Of a stretch of 33,940 nt of DNA, positions 1-7,955 are shown in pieces. The DNA lies in contig JABDKN010000071.1 of assembly GCA_013002205.1 (NCBI GenBank), positions 1 to 33,940 on the forward strand, written 5' to 3'. The notes beneath the pieces are model-generated. The model was not told the origin of the DNA, made no database searches, and worked only from the letters and a program-made list of their open reading frames with translations. How positions within the stretch are numbered: position 1 is the first letter of the stretch; each line of letters starts with the position of its first letter. This stretch comes from Granulosicoccus sp. GTDB taxonomy: Bacteria; Pseudomonadota; Gammaproteobacteria; Granulosicoccales; Granulosicoccaceae. Position numbers and translations under genes: made by a program.

Positions 1-1153
1 CCTCCAGACAGACATCCATCAGCCCGATACCCGCCATTATGTCGTAGAGCGTACTACTGTGACCCGCTACCAGTGCCACACTGCCGGCAGGCAGGCTCAG
101 CAATGCATCAATCACCGGTGGTACTGATGCCGAGACACCCTCCGGGTTCAATTCGGCTACCGCACTGCCGTCACCGTTCTCGATCGGGTACTCCTGGATA
201 CCGTCACCCGGATTCTTGTCCACGTCTCCCGCGAGGCCGGCATCGGCCACTATCAACTCAATGGTCTGGCGGGTGCGGGTCTTGTGACTGGAAAATGCAT
301 GGGTCAGCCGATCGGTGATGCCGACCTCACGAAACAGACTCATCAGCAATTCCGCCCGTAATTCACCCTTGGTATTAAGTACCTCGGCACAATTGGTCTC
401 GCCACAGACCTCGATGAATGAGCCATCTTCCTGCTCCTCGAGCTGAGTCATCTTTTCGGCGTGGCGAGTGAAGTAGATTTCAACGTCATCCGGATTGTCA
501 GCGCTGGCTGCATCGAGCCTGGCCAGCACATCCTGATCCGTTTCGGGCACTGTGGGAGGTAGCTCAGGACCAACCGCTACGGCAGACTTGGCCGGATAAT
601 TTCCATTGGCATACCAGGCAACCTGGTATTGCTCTGTGCCGGTGTAGGATACCGTTGCCGAGAAAGTCAACGATCCGAATGTGGTCTGGTATTCATTGTC
701 CAGAAACAGGTTGTATCCGTCCGCACCCGTTACCTCGCACCAGCTCAGTTGCGCTGTGCCATCGTCATCGACCATCAGTTGCACGCGCGGTGCGGATCCG
801 TCGGTAGCTGCATCACAGATGCCCAGATCAGCTGATCCACTGGCGGTGGTCACATCAGCCTGGGTCGACGCAGGCGAACACATGCCCTCGGCATTGCAGG
901 CAGTGACGAAAAACTGATAATCAGTGGCCGCATCGAGACCGGACACGTCCACCGTGTTGTCCGTAATTCCTGTCTGGATGCGCTGGCTGTCCTGGTAGAG
1001 CTCATAGTAATCCGTACCCTCGACGGCACTCCAGCTTACTCTTACTGCACTGCTGCCAAGAGCACTCGCGGAGATGCTCTCCACTGACATGGCCTGCACC
1101 TGCGTCGCCACCGCAAACAGCCCCGCCATCACCACTGATCGATAGTTTTTCAC
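1..1153 (-). CDS. Secreted FN3-domain protein with C-terminal histidine phosphatase domain (partial, C-terminus off the left edge)
   Basis: A GTG start at 1153, preceded by AGGG, opens 384 codons that run off the left edge; this is why the gene is easily missed. The N-terminus is a signal peptide (KNYR, then a hydrophobic run ending VQA, about residue 21). Residues about 22-105 look like a fibronectin type III domain (VRVSWSAVEG, DYYELY, YQFFVTACN). Residues about 106-200 look like a second FN3-like module. From about 222 it is a histidine-phosphatase fold: YFTRHAEK with the probable phospho-acceptor His231, SSHKTRTRQT, and GHSST with the second His365. The RHG motif is RHA here. The family contains periplasmic phosphatases and phytases, but the substrate cannot be read. 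It probably acts outside the cytoplasmic membrane. It is transcribed alone from a promoter about 30 bp upstream. Confidence 0.8.
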   Translation of the reverse strand, partial: MKNYRSVVMAGLFAVATQVQAMSVESISASALGSSAVRVSWSAVEGTDYYELYQDSQRIQTGITDNTVDVSGLDAATDYQFFVTACNAEGMCSPASTQADVTTASGSADLGICDAATDGSAPRVQLMVDDDGTAQLSWCEVTGADGYNLFLDNEYQTTFGSLTFSATVSYTGTEQYQVAWYANGNYPAKSAVAVGPELPPTVPETDQDVLARLDAASADNPDDVEIYFTRHAEKMTQLEEQEDGSFIEVCGETNCAEVLNTKGELRAELLMSLFREVGITDRLTHAFSSHKTRTRQTIELIVADAGLAGDVDKNPGDGIQEYPIENGDGSAVAELNPEGVSASVPPVIDALLSLPAGSVALVAGHSSTLYDIMAGIGLMDVCLE

Positions 1154-1185
1154 TAAAAGTATTCCCTGTTCAAAAACCGATCCCC

Positions 1186-1191
1186 ATTATA
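1186..1191 (-). promoter_or_regulatory. -10 element for the FN3/phosphatase gene
   Basis: On the minus strand this is a perfect TATAAT, 33 bp upstream of the GTG start at 1153. No good -35 hexamer lies 16-18 bp further upstream (GTCCGA is the best), so either an activator is needed or the match is fortuitous. Confidence 0.4.
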
Positions 1192-1337
1192 TCTCTTGAA
1201 AGCCCGGGTCGGACCACCGTAAGTTACAGAAAATAAAGGTATTTCAGCCGCACAACGGCAGAAATCGGTAACTAATCAGTACAAAACAGTGTGGAAACCT
1301 GCGTCCTGCTGCGGACTATGCCGTCTAAACCCCTCAA

Positions 1338-2114
1338 TCAGAAAGCTTTATTCACAGCACCGCCGTCGATCAGCAGATTCTGGCCAGTGATGTAACCGGC
1401 GTGAACGCTGCACAGGAACGCACAGGCGGCGCCGAATTCCTCCGGCTGACCAAATCGCCTGGCCGGAATTCCCTGCGCCCGTGCAGTGGCCAGTTCTTCG
1501 GCCGATTTACCGGTACGTTTGGCGGTAAACTCGATTCCACCGCGCAGGCGGTCGGTATCGAACGCACCCGGCATGATCTGATTGATGGTGACACCGGTGG
1601 CTGCCACAGACCGGGAGACACCCGCCAGGAACGATGTCAGACCGGCGCGGGCTCCGCTTGACAGGTCAAGACCCGGAATGGGCGACACAACCGAGGAAGA
1701 GGTGATGTTGACGATACGCCCCCAGCCCCGCTCGCCCATACCGTCCACACAGGCCCGAATGAGCTCCAGCGGAGTGATCATGTTCATTTCCAGGCCAGCC
1801 AGCAGGGCCTCGCGATCGACCTCACGAAAATCGCGGAACGGTGGACCACCATTATTGTTGACCAGAATGTCGGGCTCCGGACAGGCATCGAACAGAGCCT
1901 GTTGACCCTCACGCGTCGATACATCCGCAACAACGACCGATACCGAGACGCCGGACTGTTCCAGCTCCGCCTGCGTTCTCGCCAGTTGCGCCTCGTCACG
2001 TCCATTGATGACCAGGTTCACACCGGCATCTGCCAGTGCTGCCGCGCAGGCCTTCCCCAGTCCCCTCGACGATGCACACACAATAGCCTTGCGGCCGCTG
2101 ATACCCAGATCCAT
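1338..2114 (-). CDS. SDR-family oxidoreductase-like protein lacking the catalytic Tyr and Lys
   Basis: A 258-aa Rossmann-fold short-chain dehydrogenase/reductase resembling FabG-like 3-oxoacyl-ACP reductases. The cofactor motif ASSRGLGKA lies at residues 14-22, and NNNGGPP (87-92 region) replaces the usual NNAG. Asn111 and Ser139 align with the catalytic Asn and Ser. The YxxxK dyad is replaced: Ser152 stands at the Tyr position and Arg156 at the Lys position (LSSGARAG). I started at the ATG at 2114 because family members begin MDLGISGR; an in-frame ATG at 2156 adds 14 uncharacteristic residues. The C-terminal GQNLLIDGG is typical. From memory, a subfamily with LSNGAR at this place exists, so the change is probably not a mutation in this strain. 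Its reaction, if any, is unknown. It has no operon partner. Confidence 0.85.
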   Translation of the reverse strand: MDLGISGRKAIVCASSRGLGKACAAALADAGVNLVINGRDEAQLARTQAELEQSGVSVSVVVADVSTREGQQALFDACPEPDILVNNNGGPPFRDFREVDREALLAGLEMNMITPLELIRACVDGMGERGWGRIVNITSSSVVSPIPGLDLSSGARAGLTSFLAGVSRSVAATGVTINQIMPGAFDTDRLRGGIEFTAKRTGKSAEELATARAQGIPARRFGQPEEFGAACAFLCSVHAGYITGQNLLIDGGAVNKAF

Positions 2115-2441
2115 GTCGTGATTTTCCGCTTGCTTGTCGTCAGATAGCCAGAGCATACCCCAGTAGGGGGCTCCGACAGTAGTACACCATTACCCGCTGA
2201 CGGCCCACGCACGGACCAAATCCACTGCGTTCGCGCCAGAGAGCTATGGAGCTATGGAGCCTATGGTGGTGATGTCAGCCCCAGGCAGCTGGCCAGCGCA
2301 GATGGCCATGTGTAGTCTGGCCGGCAAAGTGCCAGCCGGCCTGCCCTGCAGGCGGGATTCACATATCAAACACACAGCAGGGCACCACAGGCCACCCTGC
2401 CGTGTCTACCAGCTCCGGGGAGCAAGAACCGATGGAAAAAC
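2115..2441. other. Non-coding interval with short tandem repeat and a hairpin
   Basis: This 327-nt gap holds no credible gene. It contains three near-tandem copies of GAGC(C)TATGG (2241-2265). It also has a perfect 7-bp stem, GGCCGGC (2319-2325) with GCCGGCC (2335-2341), around a 9-nt loop. The hairpin lacks a T tract on either strand, so it is not a standard intrinsic terminator. Confidence 0.5.
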
Positions 2442-2669
2442 TCAGTTATGAACGACAGGCGTATCCAGCAGTTTTTCCAGTGCTTCCAGTTCTTCCTGCT
2501 CCTGCAATCGAGCCAGAAGCTCCGCGTCCATTTGCTCAGCTGCCGCCATGACGGGGGCTTTTTCCTGTTCGGCAACTGCGTGGCTGCCGTAGTTACATCC
2601 TTCACCCGCATGAGCCGCGCCGGCCATCAGCGCCAGGGTTGCTGCCACTGCAACGATCAGTCGTTTCAT
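2442..2669 (-). CDS. Small secreted hypothetical protein (75 aa)
   Basis: The chosen ATG at 2669 gives MKRLIVAVAATLALMAG, then AAHA, a clear signal peptide with cleavage near residue 21. An in-frame upstream start at 2720 would put 17 residues before it. The mature part is about 54 residues, with one cysteine (GEGCNYGSHA), then an Ala/Glu/Gln-rich helix (LLARLQEQEELEALEKLLD) ending PVVHN. I recall similar small periplasmic proteins with a GGCNYG-type N-terminus in gammaproteobacteria, none with a known function. The gene is monocistronic, with a 100-nt gap to the binding-protein gene upstream. Confidence 0.6.
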   Translation of the reverse strand: MKRLIVAVAATLALMAGAAHAGEGCNYGSHAVAEQEKAPVMAAAEQMDAELLARLQEQEELEALEKLLDTPVVHN

Positions 2670-2769
2670 GAAAATGTCCTGTGTTCGGTTGATACCGCGT
2701 GGATCTTCCACACCCGCCATTTATCTCACATTTCGACAGCCGAGAGCAAGTAGCACTGTGCAAGGCATA

Positions 2770-3666
2770 TCACCTGATAGGCAACTCAGTTTGCTGCCGA
2801 AGCAGCTCTTCGCGGGCGTTCGCCAGATTCTCAATGACATCCACCAGCCAGGGTCCGTCGCAGATCGTCTGATTGCTGGGCACCGTTACGATGAGCGGAT
2901 TCAGTCCGGCCTTGCGCAAAGCCGGGTGTCGAGTCAGGTTCTGTGCTCTGGAATACGTGCCCTCGCCGTAGGGCGATTCGATCAACACCTGGGGCGCAAG
3001 GCGAATCATGTCCTCCAACTGCAGTACACCGTATGTCTCGATCCCCATATCCGAGGCCACATTGTGCCAGCCCGCCCGAACCATGGCTTCTCCACGCAGT
3101 GAATTGGCTCCCACAGTGTAGCCATTGGCGTCGTAGACCGCCGCTCTTGGATAGTCGATATTGGCCTCATCCAGCAGGGCATTCTGCAACGCGACTCGGG
3201 CATCGATCTTCGCCAGTCGGGTACGCAGTGAGGTAATCAGGTCCGCAGCACGACGCTGCTGCTGCAGAATATCACCCATATGCCGTATGTTGCCGAGCAT
3301 TGCCTCGACCGAATCGGCCATGTCCAGTGTCTCTACCCGAATCCCCAGCTCATCGAGCATGGAGAGGGTATGACGGGAGGAAAACCGGCTGGTTATGACA
3401 ACATCCGGCGCTCGGTGGATGATGTCTTCGGCACGTACATCGGCCTGTGGAAACTGGTAGGCCTTTTCCAGGAAATACGAGCCTGCCTCATCCCGACTCA
3501 ATGCTGACAGAGCACGCACCTGCCCAGGATCTGCCAGCAGCATGACAAGCTGATCTGCACACAGATTGATGGACAGGACTGCAGGCAGCGGGGTGGACGC
3601 GACTGCTGCATGAACACAGGCAGGCACGGCCAGACAACCGGCCATGCAACACAGCCTGATGGACAC
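2770..3666 (-). CDS. Periplasmic iron-siderophore/cobalamin-type ABC substrate-binding protein
   Basis: A 298-aa protein with a signal peptide (cleavage near ACVHA or AAVAS) and the bilobal TroA/BtuF/FepB-type binding fold. The start of the mature part, SINLCADQLVMLLADP, then VRALSALSRD and a mid-protein helix containing LITSLRTRLAKID, are typical. DVVITSRFSSRHTL and the late segment IVTVPSNQTICDGPW match the second lobe. The start is GTG at 3666; no better one with a signal peptide exists. It lies 17 nt downstream of the 5'-nucleotidase gene and is probably cotranscribed. No permease or ATPase for it is nearby, so it must use one encoded elsewhere. The ligand (heme, B12 or ferric siderophore) cannot be told from sequence. 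Confidence 0.85.
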   Translation of the reverse strand: MSIRLCCMAGCLAVPACVHAAVASTPLPAVLSINLCADQLVMLLADPGQVRALSALSRDEAGSYFLEKAYQFPQADVRAEDIIHRAPDVVITSRFSSRHTLSMLDELGIRVETLDMADSVEAMLGNIRHMGDILQQQRRAADLITSLRTRLAKIDARVALQNALLDEANIDYPRAAVYDANGYTVGANSLRGEAMVRAGWHNVASDMGIETYGVLQLEDMIRLAPQVLIESPYGEGTYSRAQNLTRHPALRKAGLNPLIVTVPSNQTICDGPWLVDVIENLANAREELLRQQTELPIR

Positions 3667-3683
3667 GCGTCGGGAAACTGCAG

Positions 3684-5309
3684 CTATTGGCGCGTGATAC
3701 GGCCTTGCAGCACAGGTTTATACGGTGCATGTGCGGCCAGGTATTCCGACACGACATCCTCCACGTTGGGACCGAAATCGTAGGCATTTTTCGCATTGTT
3801 GGCGAATACTGAATAGCCGTCACCACCACTACGCACATAGTTGTTGGACACCACACCGTACAGGGCGTCTGGATCGATAGGCTGCATCTGCCCGTCGACC
3901 TCCACCTTCACCTCAAGGATACGACCCTCGTTGGCAGGTTTTGACGCGTCCCAGGTGAAAGTGAGCCCCGCCACCTGCGGAAACCGTCCCTTCACCTCTT
4001 CCACCTGACTAACGCCGTTTTCCAGGGCAGCGATGACATCAGCGCCAGTAATCTGGAACGTTGACAACGTGTTTTGAAAGGGTAATACAGTCAGGACTTC
4101 TCCCATGGTGACTTCGCCTTCGTCGATCGATGCACGCAGGCCACCGGAATTCATGATGGCGATGCTGATACCCTGATTCTTTACACGATCCAGCAATGCA
4201 TCGGCAACCAGATTGCCCATCTCACATTCCTGAACCCGGCAGATCTCACGATTGCCCTCGATCATGGCCGCAGTTTCGGCAACCACCCTGTTGCGGATTC
4301 CCTCCAGAGGCTCGGCAAGTTCCGTCACACGCGCAACGATCTGTTCATCTTCCTTGATACTGCCGTCGATGGATATCGGCTCGCCGTTCGCAGTGAGCAA
4401 CTCCCCATCATCGTTGAAGGTCACGGACAGTTCACCGACATACTTGCCATAGGCATAGGCCTGGACAATGGCGGTGTTGCCGACCATGGTCGGGTACGGC
4501 CCCGCCGCGTTTTCAGCGCTGTTCGACAGGTAGGTATTGGTATGACCACCTACGATCACATCGACCCCCGTGGTACCGGCGGCAACCTGCTTGTCCACTT
4601 CATAGCCGGAATGCGACAACACGACGATTCGCTTGATGCCCTGCGCGGTAAGTTCATCAACTTCACCCTGTACGGCAGCCACCGGATCCGAGAACGTGAT
4701 GTTCTTGCCCGGGCTGGCCAGTTCGTCGGTGTCTTCCGGCGTCAGGCCGATAATGCCGTACTTCTGCCCCGCCTTCTCTACTACCGTCGACTTCATGATC
4801 TTGTTGGCCAGTGCAGGTTCCTGACTGACATCGGCATTCGACATGACCACCGGAAAATCGACGCTGTCGATGAACTCACGCAGCACGACCGGCCCGTCAT
4901 CAAACTCATGGTTGCCCACGGTCATACCGTCATACTGCAAGGTGTTCATTATCTCTGCGGCGACCTTGCCTTTGTAATGGGTATAGAACAGCGAGCCCTG
5001 GAACTGGTCTCCACCGTCAAAGAGCAGAGCATCCGGATTGCGCTTGCGTGCATCGGCAACGGCGGTGACCAGCCGCGCATAGCCACCAAAACACTCGCCC
5101 GCCTGATTATCCTCAGCCGAACACGGACTGTCATACTTGCTGATGGGTTCGACACGCGAATGAAAATCATTTGTGTGAAGTATGGTGACGGTGTCTTGAG
5201 CATGCGACGGTAAAGCGATGGACAGCGTGATGATCGACAACACACACGTCAATGTCTGTCGACCAGGGCGCGGCAGTGCGTTCCGGATGGGCTTAGCGGA
5301 TAGTGTCAT
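3684..5309 (-). CDS. Periplasmic 5'-nucleotidase / UDP-sugar hydrolase-like metallophosphatase
   Basis: A 541-aa UshA/NadN-type enzyme that removes phosphate from nucleotides outside the cytoplasm. The ATG at 5309 has GGAG 11 nt upstream. It is followed by a signal peptide ending SHAQ, about residue 38; the frame stays open upstream to 5453 but would overlap the aldo/keto reductase gene. Two-metal motifs are intact: HTNDFH (Asp48, His50), GGDQF (Asp101), GNHEFD (Asn133, His134), LSHSGYE and GGHTNT. The C-terminal substrate-binding domain shows MNSGGLRASIDEG, LPFQNTL and VVSNNYVRSGGDGY. Its neighbour 17 nt downstream is a periplasmic binding protein, which suggests a shared role in phosphate, nucleotide or cofactor scavenging. 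Confidence 0.92.
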   Translation of the reverse strand: MTLSAKPIRNALPRPGRQTLTCVLSIITLSIALPSHAQDTVTILHTNDFHSRVEPISKYDSPCSAEDNQAGECFGGYARLVTAVADARKRNPDALLFDGGDQFQGSLFYTHYKGKVAAEIMNTLQYDGMTVGNHEFDDGPVVLREFIDSVDFPVVMSNADVSQEPALANKIMKSTVVEKAGQKYGIIGLTPEDTDELASPGKNITFSDPVAAVQGEVDELTAQGIKRIVVLSHSGYEVDKQVAAGTTGVDVIVGGHTNTYLSNSAENAAGPYPTMVGNTAIVQAYAYGKYVGELSVTFNDDGELLTANGEPISIDGSIKEDEQIVARVTELAEPLEGIRNRVVAETAAMIEGNREICRVQECEMGNLVADALLDRVKNQGISIAIMNSGGLRASIDEGEVTMGEVLTVLPFQNTLSTFQITGADVIAALENGVSQVEEVKGRFPQVAGLTFTWDASKPANEGRILEVKVEVDGQMQPIDPDALYGVVSNNYVRSGGDGYSVFANNAKNAYDFGPNVEDVVSEYLAAHAPYKPVLQGRITRQ

Positions 5310-5403
5310 CGGTAGTAACTCCAGCAACAGTGAAAGGTCAATGGGTCGTGGGCGGACTCTCAGGAGCAGCCTGCAGCTATCACAGAGCCTACCAGAGCCT
5401 ACT

Positions 5404-6390
5404 CTACTCATAAATCGGCAAAAAGGTATTGAAGGCCTTTTCCGCAAATACACCGGGGTCGTTGAAGCGCTGATGGCGGTTCAAAGAACTGATCGAGGCC
5501 ATTTCTGCGTTGCTCAGTTGGAAGTCGAACAGGTCGGCATTCTCGCGCAGACGTTCAGGCCTCGATGTCTTGGGGATGATGGCGTTGCCACGCTGGACAC
5601 CCCAGCGCAGGACGACCTGGGCCGGGGTCCGACCAAGGCGAGCGGCAATCTCCTGCACGATAGCCTGTTCAAGCACAGAATCACCTGGCTCCGCCATTCC
5701 CAGTTCGAGGTAGGACAAGGCTGCGAGCGGCGAAAATGCCGTTACCGACACGTCCTGTTCGGCACAGAAACGCATCAACTTATCCTGTGTCAGATAGGGG
5801 TGTGATTCGACCTGCAGGACTGCCGGCGCAATGCGCGCATAGTTCAGCAGATCACGCATCAGGCTGACCCCGTAATTGCACACACCGATGTAGCGCGACA
5901 GACCACTGTCCACCAGCGCTTCCATTGCCCGCCAGGTATCCTGCAAGGGCACGGCCGCCGTCCTGATCATCGGCATCCTGTCATCCGGATCGTATAGCCA
6001 CTCCGGTGGGTAGCGCGTCTGGAACGGCACGAATTCCATCGCGATCGGGAAATGCACCAGATACAGATCCAGATAATCGAGCCCCAGATCCTCCAGCGTC
6101 TGATCCATCGCCATGACGACGTGATCAGGGTGATGGTACGTGTTCCACAACTTGGAGGTGACCCACAGATCCTCCCTCGTGCACAGTCCTTCATCGATGG
6201 CTCTACGTATGCCTTCGCCCACCTCTTTCTCGTTGCCGTAGTCGCAGGCACTGTCCAGGTGACGATAACCGAGACGGATCGCCTCGACCACGACATCGAC
6301 CACTTGTTGCTTTTCGATCTTCCACAGACCCAGGCCAATGCATGGCATCTGTCCATCTGCACCAATCGTCAACGTGGGTATGTTCATCAT
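5404..6390 (-). CDS. Aldo/keto reductase
   Basis: A 328-aa (beta/alpha)8 NADPH-dependent carbonyl reductase. The catalytic tetrad is complete at family spacing: Asp46 and Tyr51 (HLDSACDYGNE), Lys80 (WVTSKLWNT) and His113 (LYLVHFP). The C-terminal cofactor segment IIPKTSRPERLREN is present. The ATG at 6390 has AAGGTGA about 7 nt upstream. It follows the Gfo/Idh/MocA gene by 72 nt in the same direction and may be cotranscribed. Together they suggest redox conversion of a sugar or polyol. AKRs are too promiscuous to name the substrate. Confidence 0.92.
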   Translation of the reverse strand: MMNIPTLTIGADGQMPCIGLGLWKIEKQQVVDVVVEAIRLGYRHLDSACDYGNEKEVGEGIRRAIDEGLCTREDLWVTSKLWNTYHHPDHVVMAMDQTLEDLGLDYLDLYLVHFPIAMEFVPFQTRYPPEWLYDPDDRMPMIRTAAVPLQDTWRAMEALVDSGLSRYIGVCNYGVSLMRDLLNYARIAPAVLQVESHPYLTQDKLMRFCAEQDVSVTAFSPLAALSYLELGMAEPGDSVLEQAIVQEIAARLGRTPAQVVLRWGVQRGNAIIPKTSRPERLRENADLFDFQLSNAEMASISSLNRHQRFNDPGVFAEKAFNTFLPIYE

Positions 6391-6454
6391 CTGTCGTCAC
6401 CTTTGTCTACTGATAACCGCCGTCTGCGACGGTGAAAAACGGACTGATGCCAAT

Positions 6455-6468
6455 CTGTGACTTCACAG
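6455..6468. repeat. Inverted repeat CTGTGA-CT-TCACAG over a stop codon
   Basis: Six-bp arms around a 2-nt centre overlap the stop codon (6463-6465) of the Gfo/Idh gene. The core TGTGA-N2-TCACA recurs as a perfect palindrome at 28682-28693. It may be a small hairpin between the two cistrons or a protein site. Confidence 0.35.
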
Positions 6469-7572
6469 TTCGACAGCTCGACCGGTACGAATGGATTCCT
6501 GCGCGGCCACTCCCATTTGCACCGCAATCGCACCGTCTCTGGCCGTGACTTCCACCAACGAGTCACCTGCCACAGCTCTGGCAAACCTGAGGTGCTGGTA
6601 GTAAGTCGAGCCGTGATGATCGCCGGCGGCGGCCAGCGACGGGTCCAGCACGATCGAGTCTACCTGCGGTGTGCTCTGGTCGCGAGGACTGAACACCACC
6701 CGGGCATGCCGCTCTCCGGCATCTGGCCAGAAACGGTCCGGTCCGGGGATGCTCGCATCCAGCTTGCCTTTATCGCCGATAGCCGTCAATTGTTCCTGTG
6801 GCTCAGCCCCCTCGGCAAACATGCACAACTCAAGCATACCCCGTACACCATTGTCGAACTCGATGATCACCTGGGCATTGTCGATGATGTCCGGCGTACG
6901 CCCCGCATAGGATTCATCCAGGTGATTGACATCCATGGCTCCGCTGGCAAAAATCCTCACCGGTTCAGCGGCGCTCATCAGGCGCAAGAGATCGAAATGA
7001 TGACAACATTTCTCGACCAGCGTCCCGCCAGTCTTCTCGCTGAAACGGTTCCAGTCGCCGACCTTGCGCAGAAACGGGTAACGATGCTCGCGAATGCTCA
7101 GCATGCGAATCGTACCGATATCCCCGTTTGCCAGACGTTCCAGGAACCTGGCGGTGGCTGGCATATAGCGATATTCCATGGCAACCCACAAAGGTGCGGA
7201 GAATTGATCCAGTCTGTGCAGCAGATCCTCGCAGTCGGTCAACGTCGTGCAAAACGGTTTTTCCACGAGGATCGCCTTGCCCAGCGGAAGTAGCCTGGTG
7301 ACGATCGAATGATGTGTAAAATTGGGAGAGGCGATGACGTAAGCGCTGATCGAACTGTCCGCCAGCTCATCGAGTCCGGCAACAGCCTGCACCTCCTCAA
7401 AGCGAAGGGAGCGCGCCAGTTCAAGCGCAGAATTGCGCATGCCGGTGTCCGGATCAACAAGCGCAGCGACGGTCAGTGGCCACCCCTGGATATCCCTTGC
7501 CAGGGCAATATTCCTGAGGTGTTCCTGGCCCATCATCCCGGTTCCGATAATGGCGTAACGCAGAGCTTTCAT
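6463..7572 (-). CDS. Gfo/Idh/MocA-family oxidoreductase, inositol/sugar dehydrogenase-like
   Basis: A 369-aa NAD(P)-dependent dehydrogenase. The N-terminal Rossmann motif is IIGTGMMGQEH (8-18). EKP at 104-106 marks the cofactor/active-site loop, and TGGTLVEKCCHHFDLLRL (181-198) carries the active-site Lys/His region. Family members oxidise inositols, sugars or amino sugars. Its position near the iol genes makes an inositol-isomer or inosose dehydrogenase plausible, but hspQ interrupts the block. The LacI operator of the iol locus is not found upstream, so membership of that regulon is not supported. It starts at 7572, 47 nt from the divergent hspQ. Confidence 0.9.
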   Translation of the reverse strand: MKALRYAIIGTGMMGQEHLRNIALARDIQGWPLTVAALVDPDTGMRNSALELARSLRFEEVQAVAGLDELADSSISAYVIASPNFTHHSIVTRLLPLGKAILVEKPFCTTLTDCEDLLHRLDQFSAPLWVAMEYRYMPATARFLERLANGDIGTIRMLSIREHRYPFLRKVGDWNRFSEKTGGTLVEKCCHHFDLLRLMSAAEPVRIFASGAMDVNHLDESYAGRTPDIIDNAQVIIEFDNGVRGMLELCMFAEGAEPQEQLTAIGDKGKLDASIPGPDRFWPDAGERHARVVFSPRDQSTPQVDSIVLDPSLAAAGDHHGSTYYQHLRFARAVAGDSLVEVTARDGAIAVQMGVAAQESIRTGRAVEL

Positions 7573-7619
7573 GGCCGGAGTCTAGCCTGTCTGCATGCGC
7601 GGCTGGTAGACTTGAATTC

Positions 7620-7946
7620 ATGATCAGAGACGCAAAATTCAGCATAGGCCAGGTGGTGAGGCATCGTGTCTATCCGTTTCGCGGGGTAATCTTCGATGTG
7701 GATCCAGTGTTCGATAACTCGGATGAGTGGTACGAGGCCATTCCTGCGGCAGTACGTCCGCACAAGGACCAACCCTTCTATCATCTATACGCCGAGAACG
7801 AGGAGTCCGTGTACGAGGCGTATGTCTCTGAACAGAATCTGCTGGCCGATGACAGCGACACACCGCTGAGGCATCCGCGAATCGCCGTCGATTTCGAACG
7901 AAGCTCCGCGGGCACTTATCGCCCCCGGCATATTGCAACTCACTGA
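7620..7946 (+). CDS. hspQ: HspQ / YccV-like heat-shock protein (hemimethylated-DNA-binding fold)
   Basis: A 108-aa cytoplasmic protein matching HspQ: KFSIGQVVRHRVYPFRGV, FDVDPVFDNSDEWY, KDQPFYHLYAEN, YVSEQNLL and a C-terminal YRPRH. In E. coli, HspQ influences DnaA stability and acts as a specificity factor for Lon. The KDQPFYHL form without a long insertion resembles the version I know from alphaproteobacteria. It is convergent with iolJ, with 9 nt between stop codons, and divergent from the Gfo/Idh gene. It is functionally unrelated to its catabolic neighbours. Confidence 0.93.
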   Translation: MIRDAKFSIGQVVRHRVYPFRGVIFDVDPVFDNSDEWYEAIPAAVRPHKDQPFYHLYAENEESVYEAYVSEQNLLADDSDTPLRHPRIAVDFERSSAGTYRPRHIATH

Positions 7947-7955
7947 GCCGCCGGA

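Noticed and set aside
4542-5213. 223-codon open frame opposite the 5'-nucleotidase gene
   Set aside because: Lies wholly within the nucleotidase gene with all its metal motifs intact; the translation is composition-driven.
6457-7293. 278-codon open frame opposite the Gfo/Idh gene
   Set aside because: Shadow of a well-supported dehydrogenase; no recognisable motif or ribosome-binding site.
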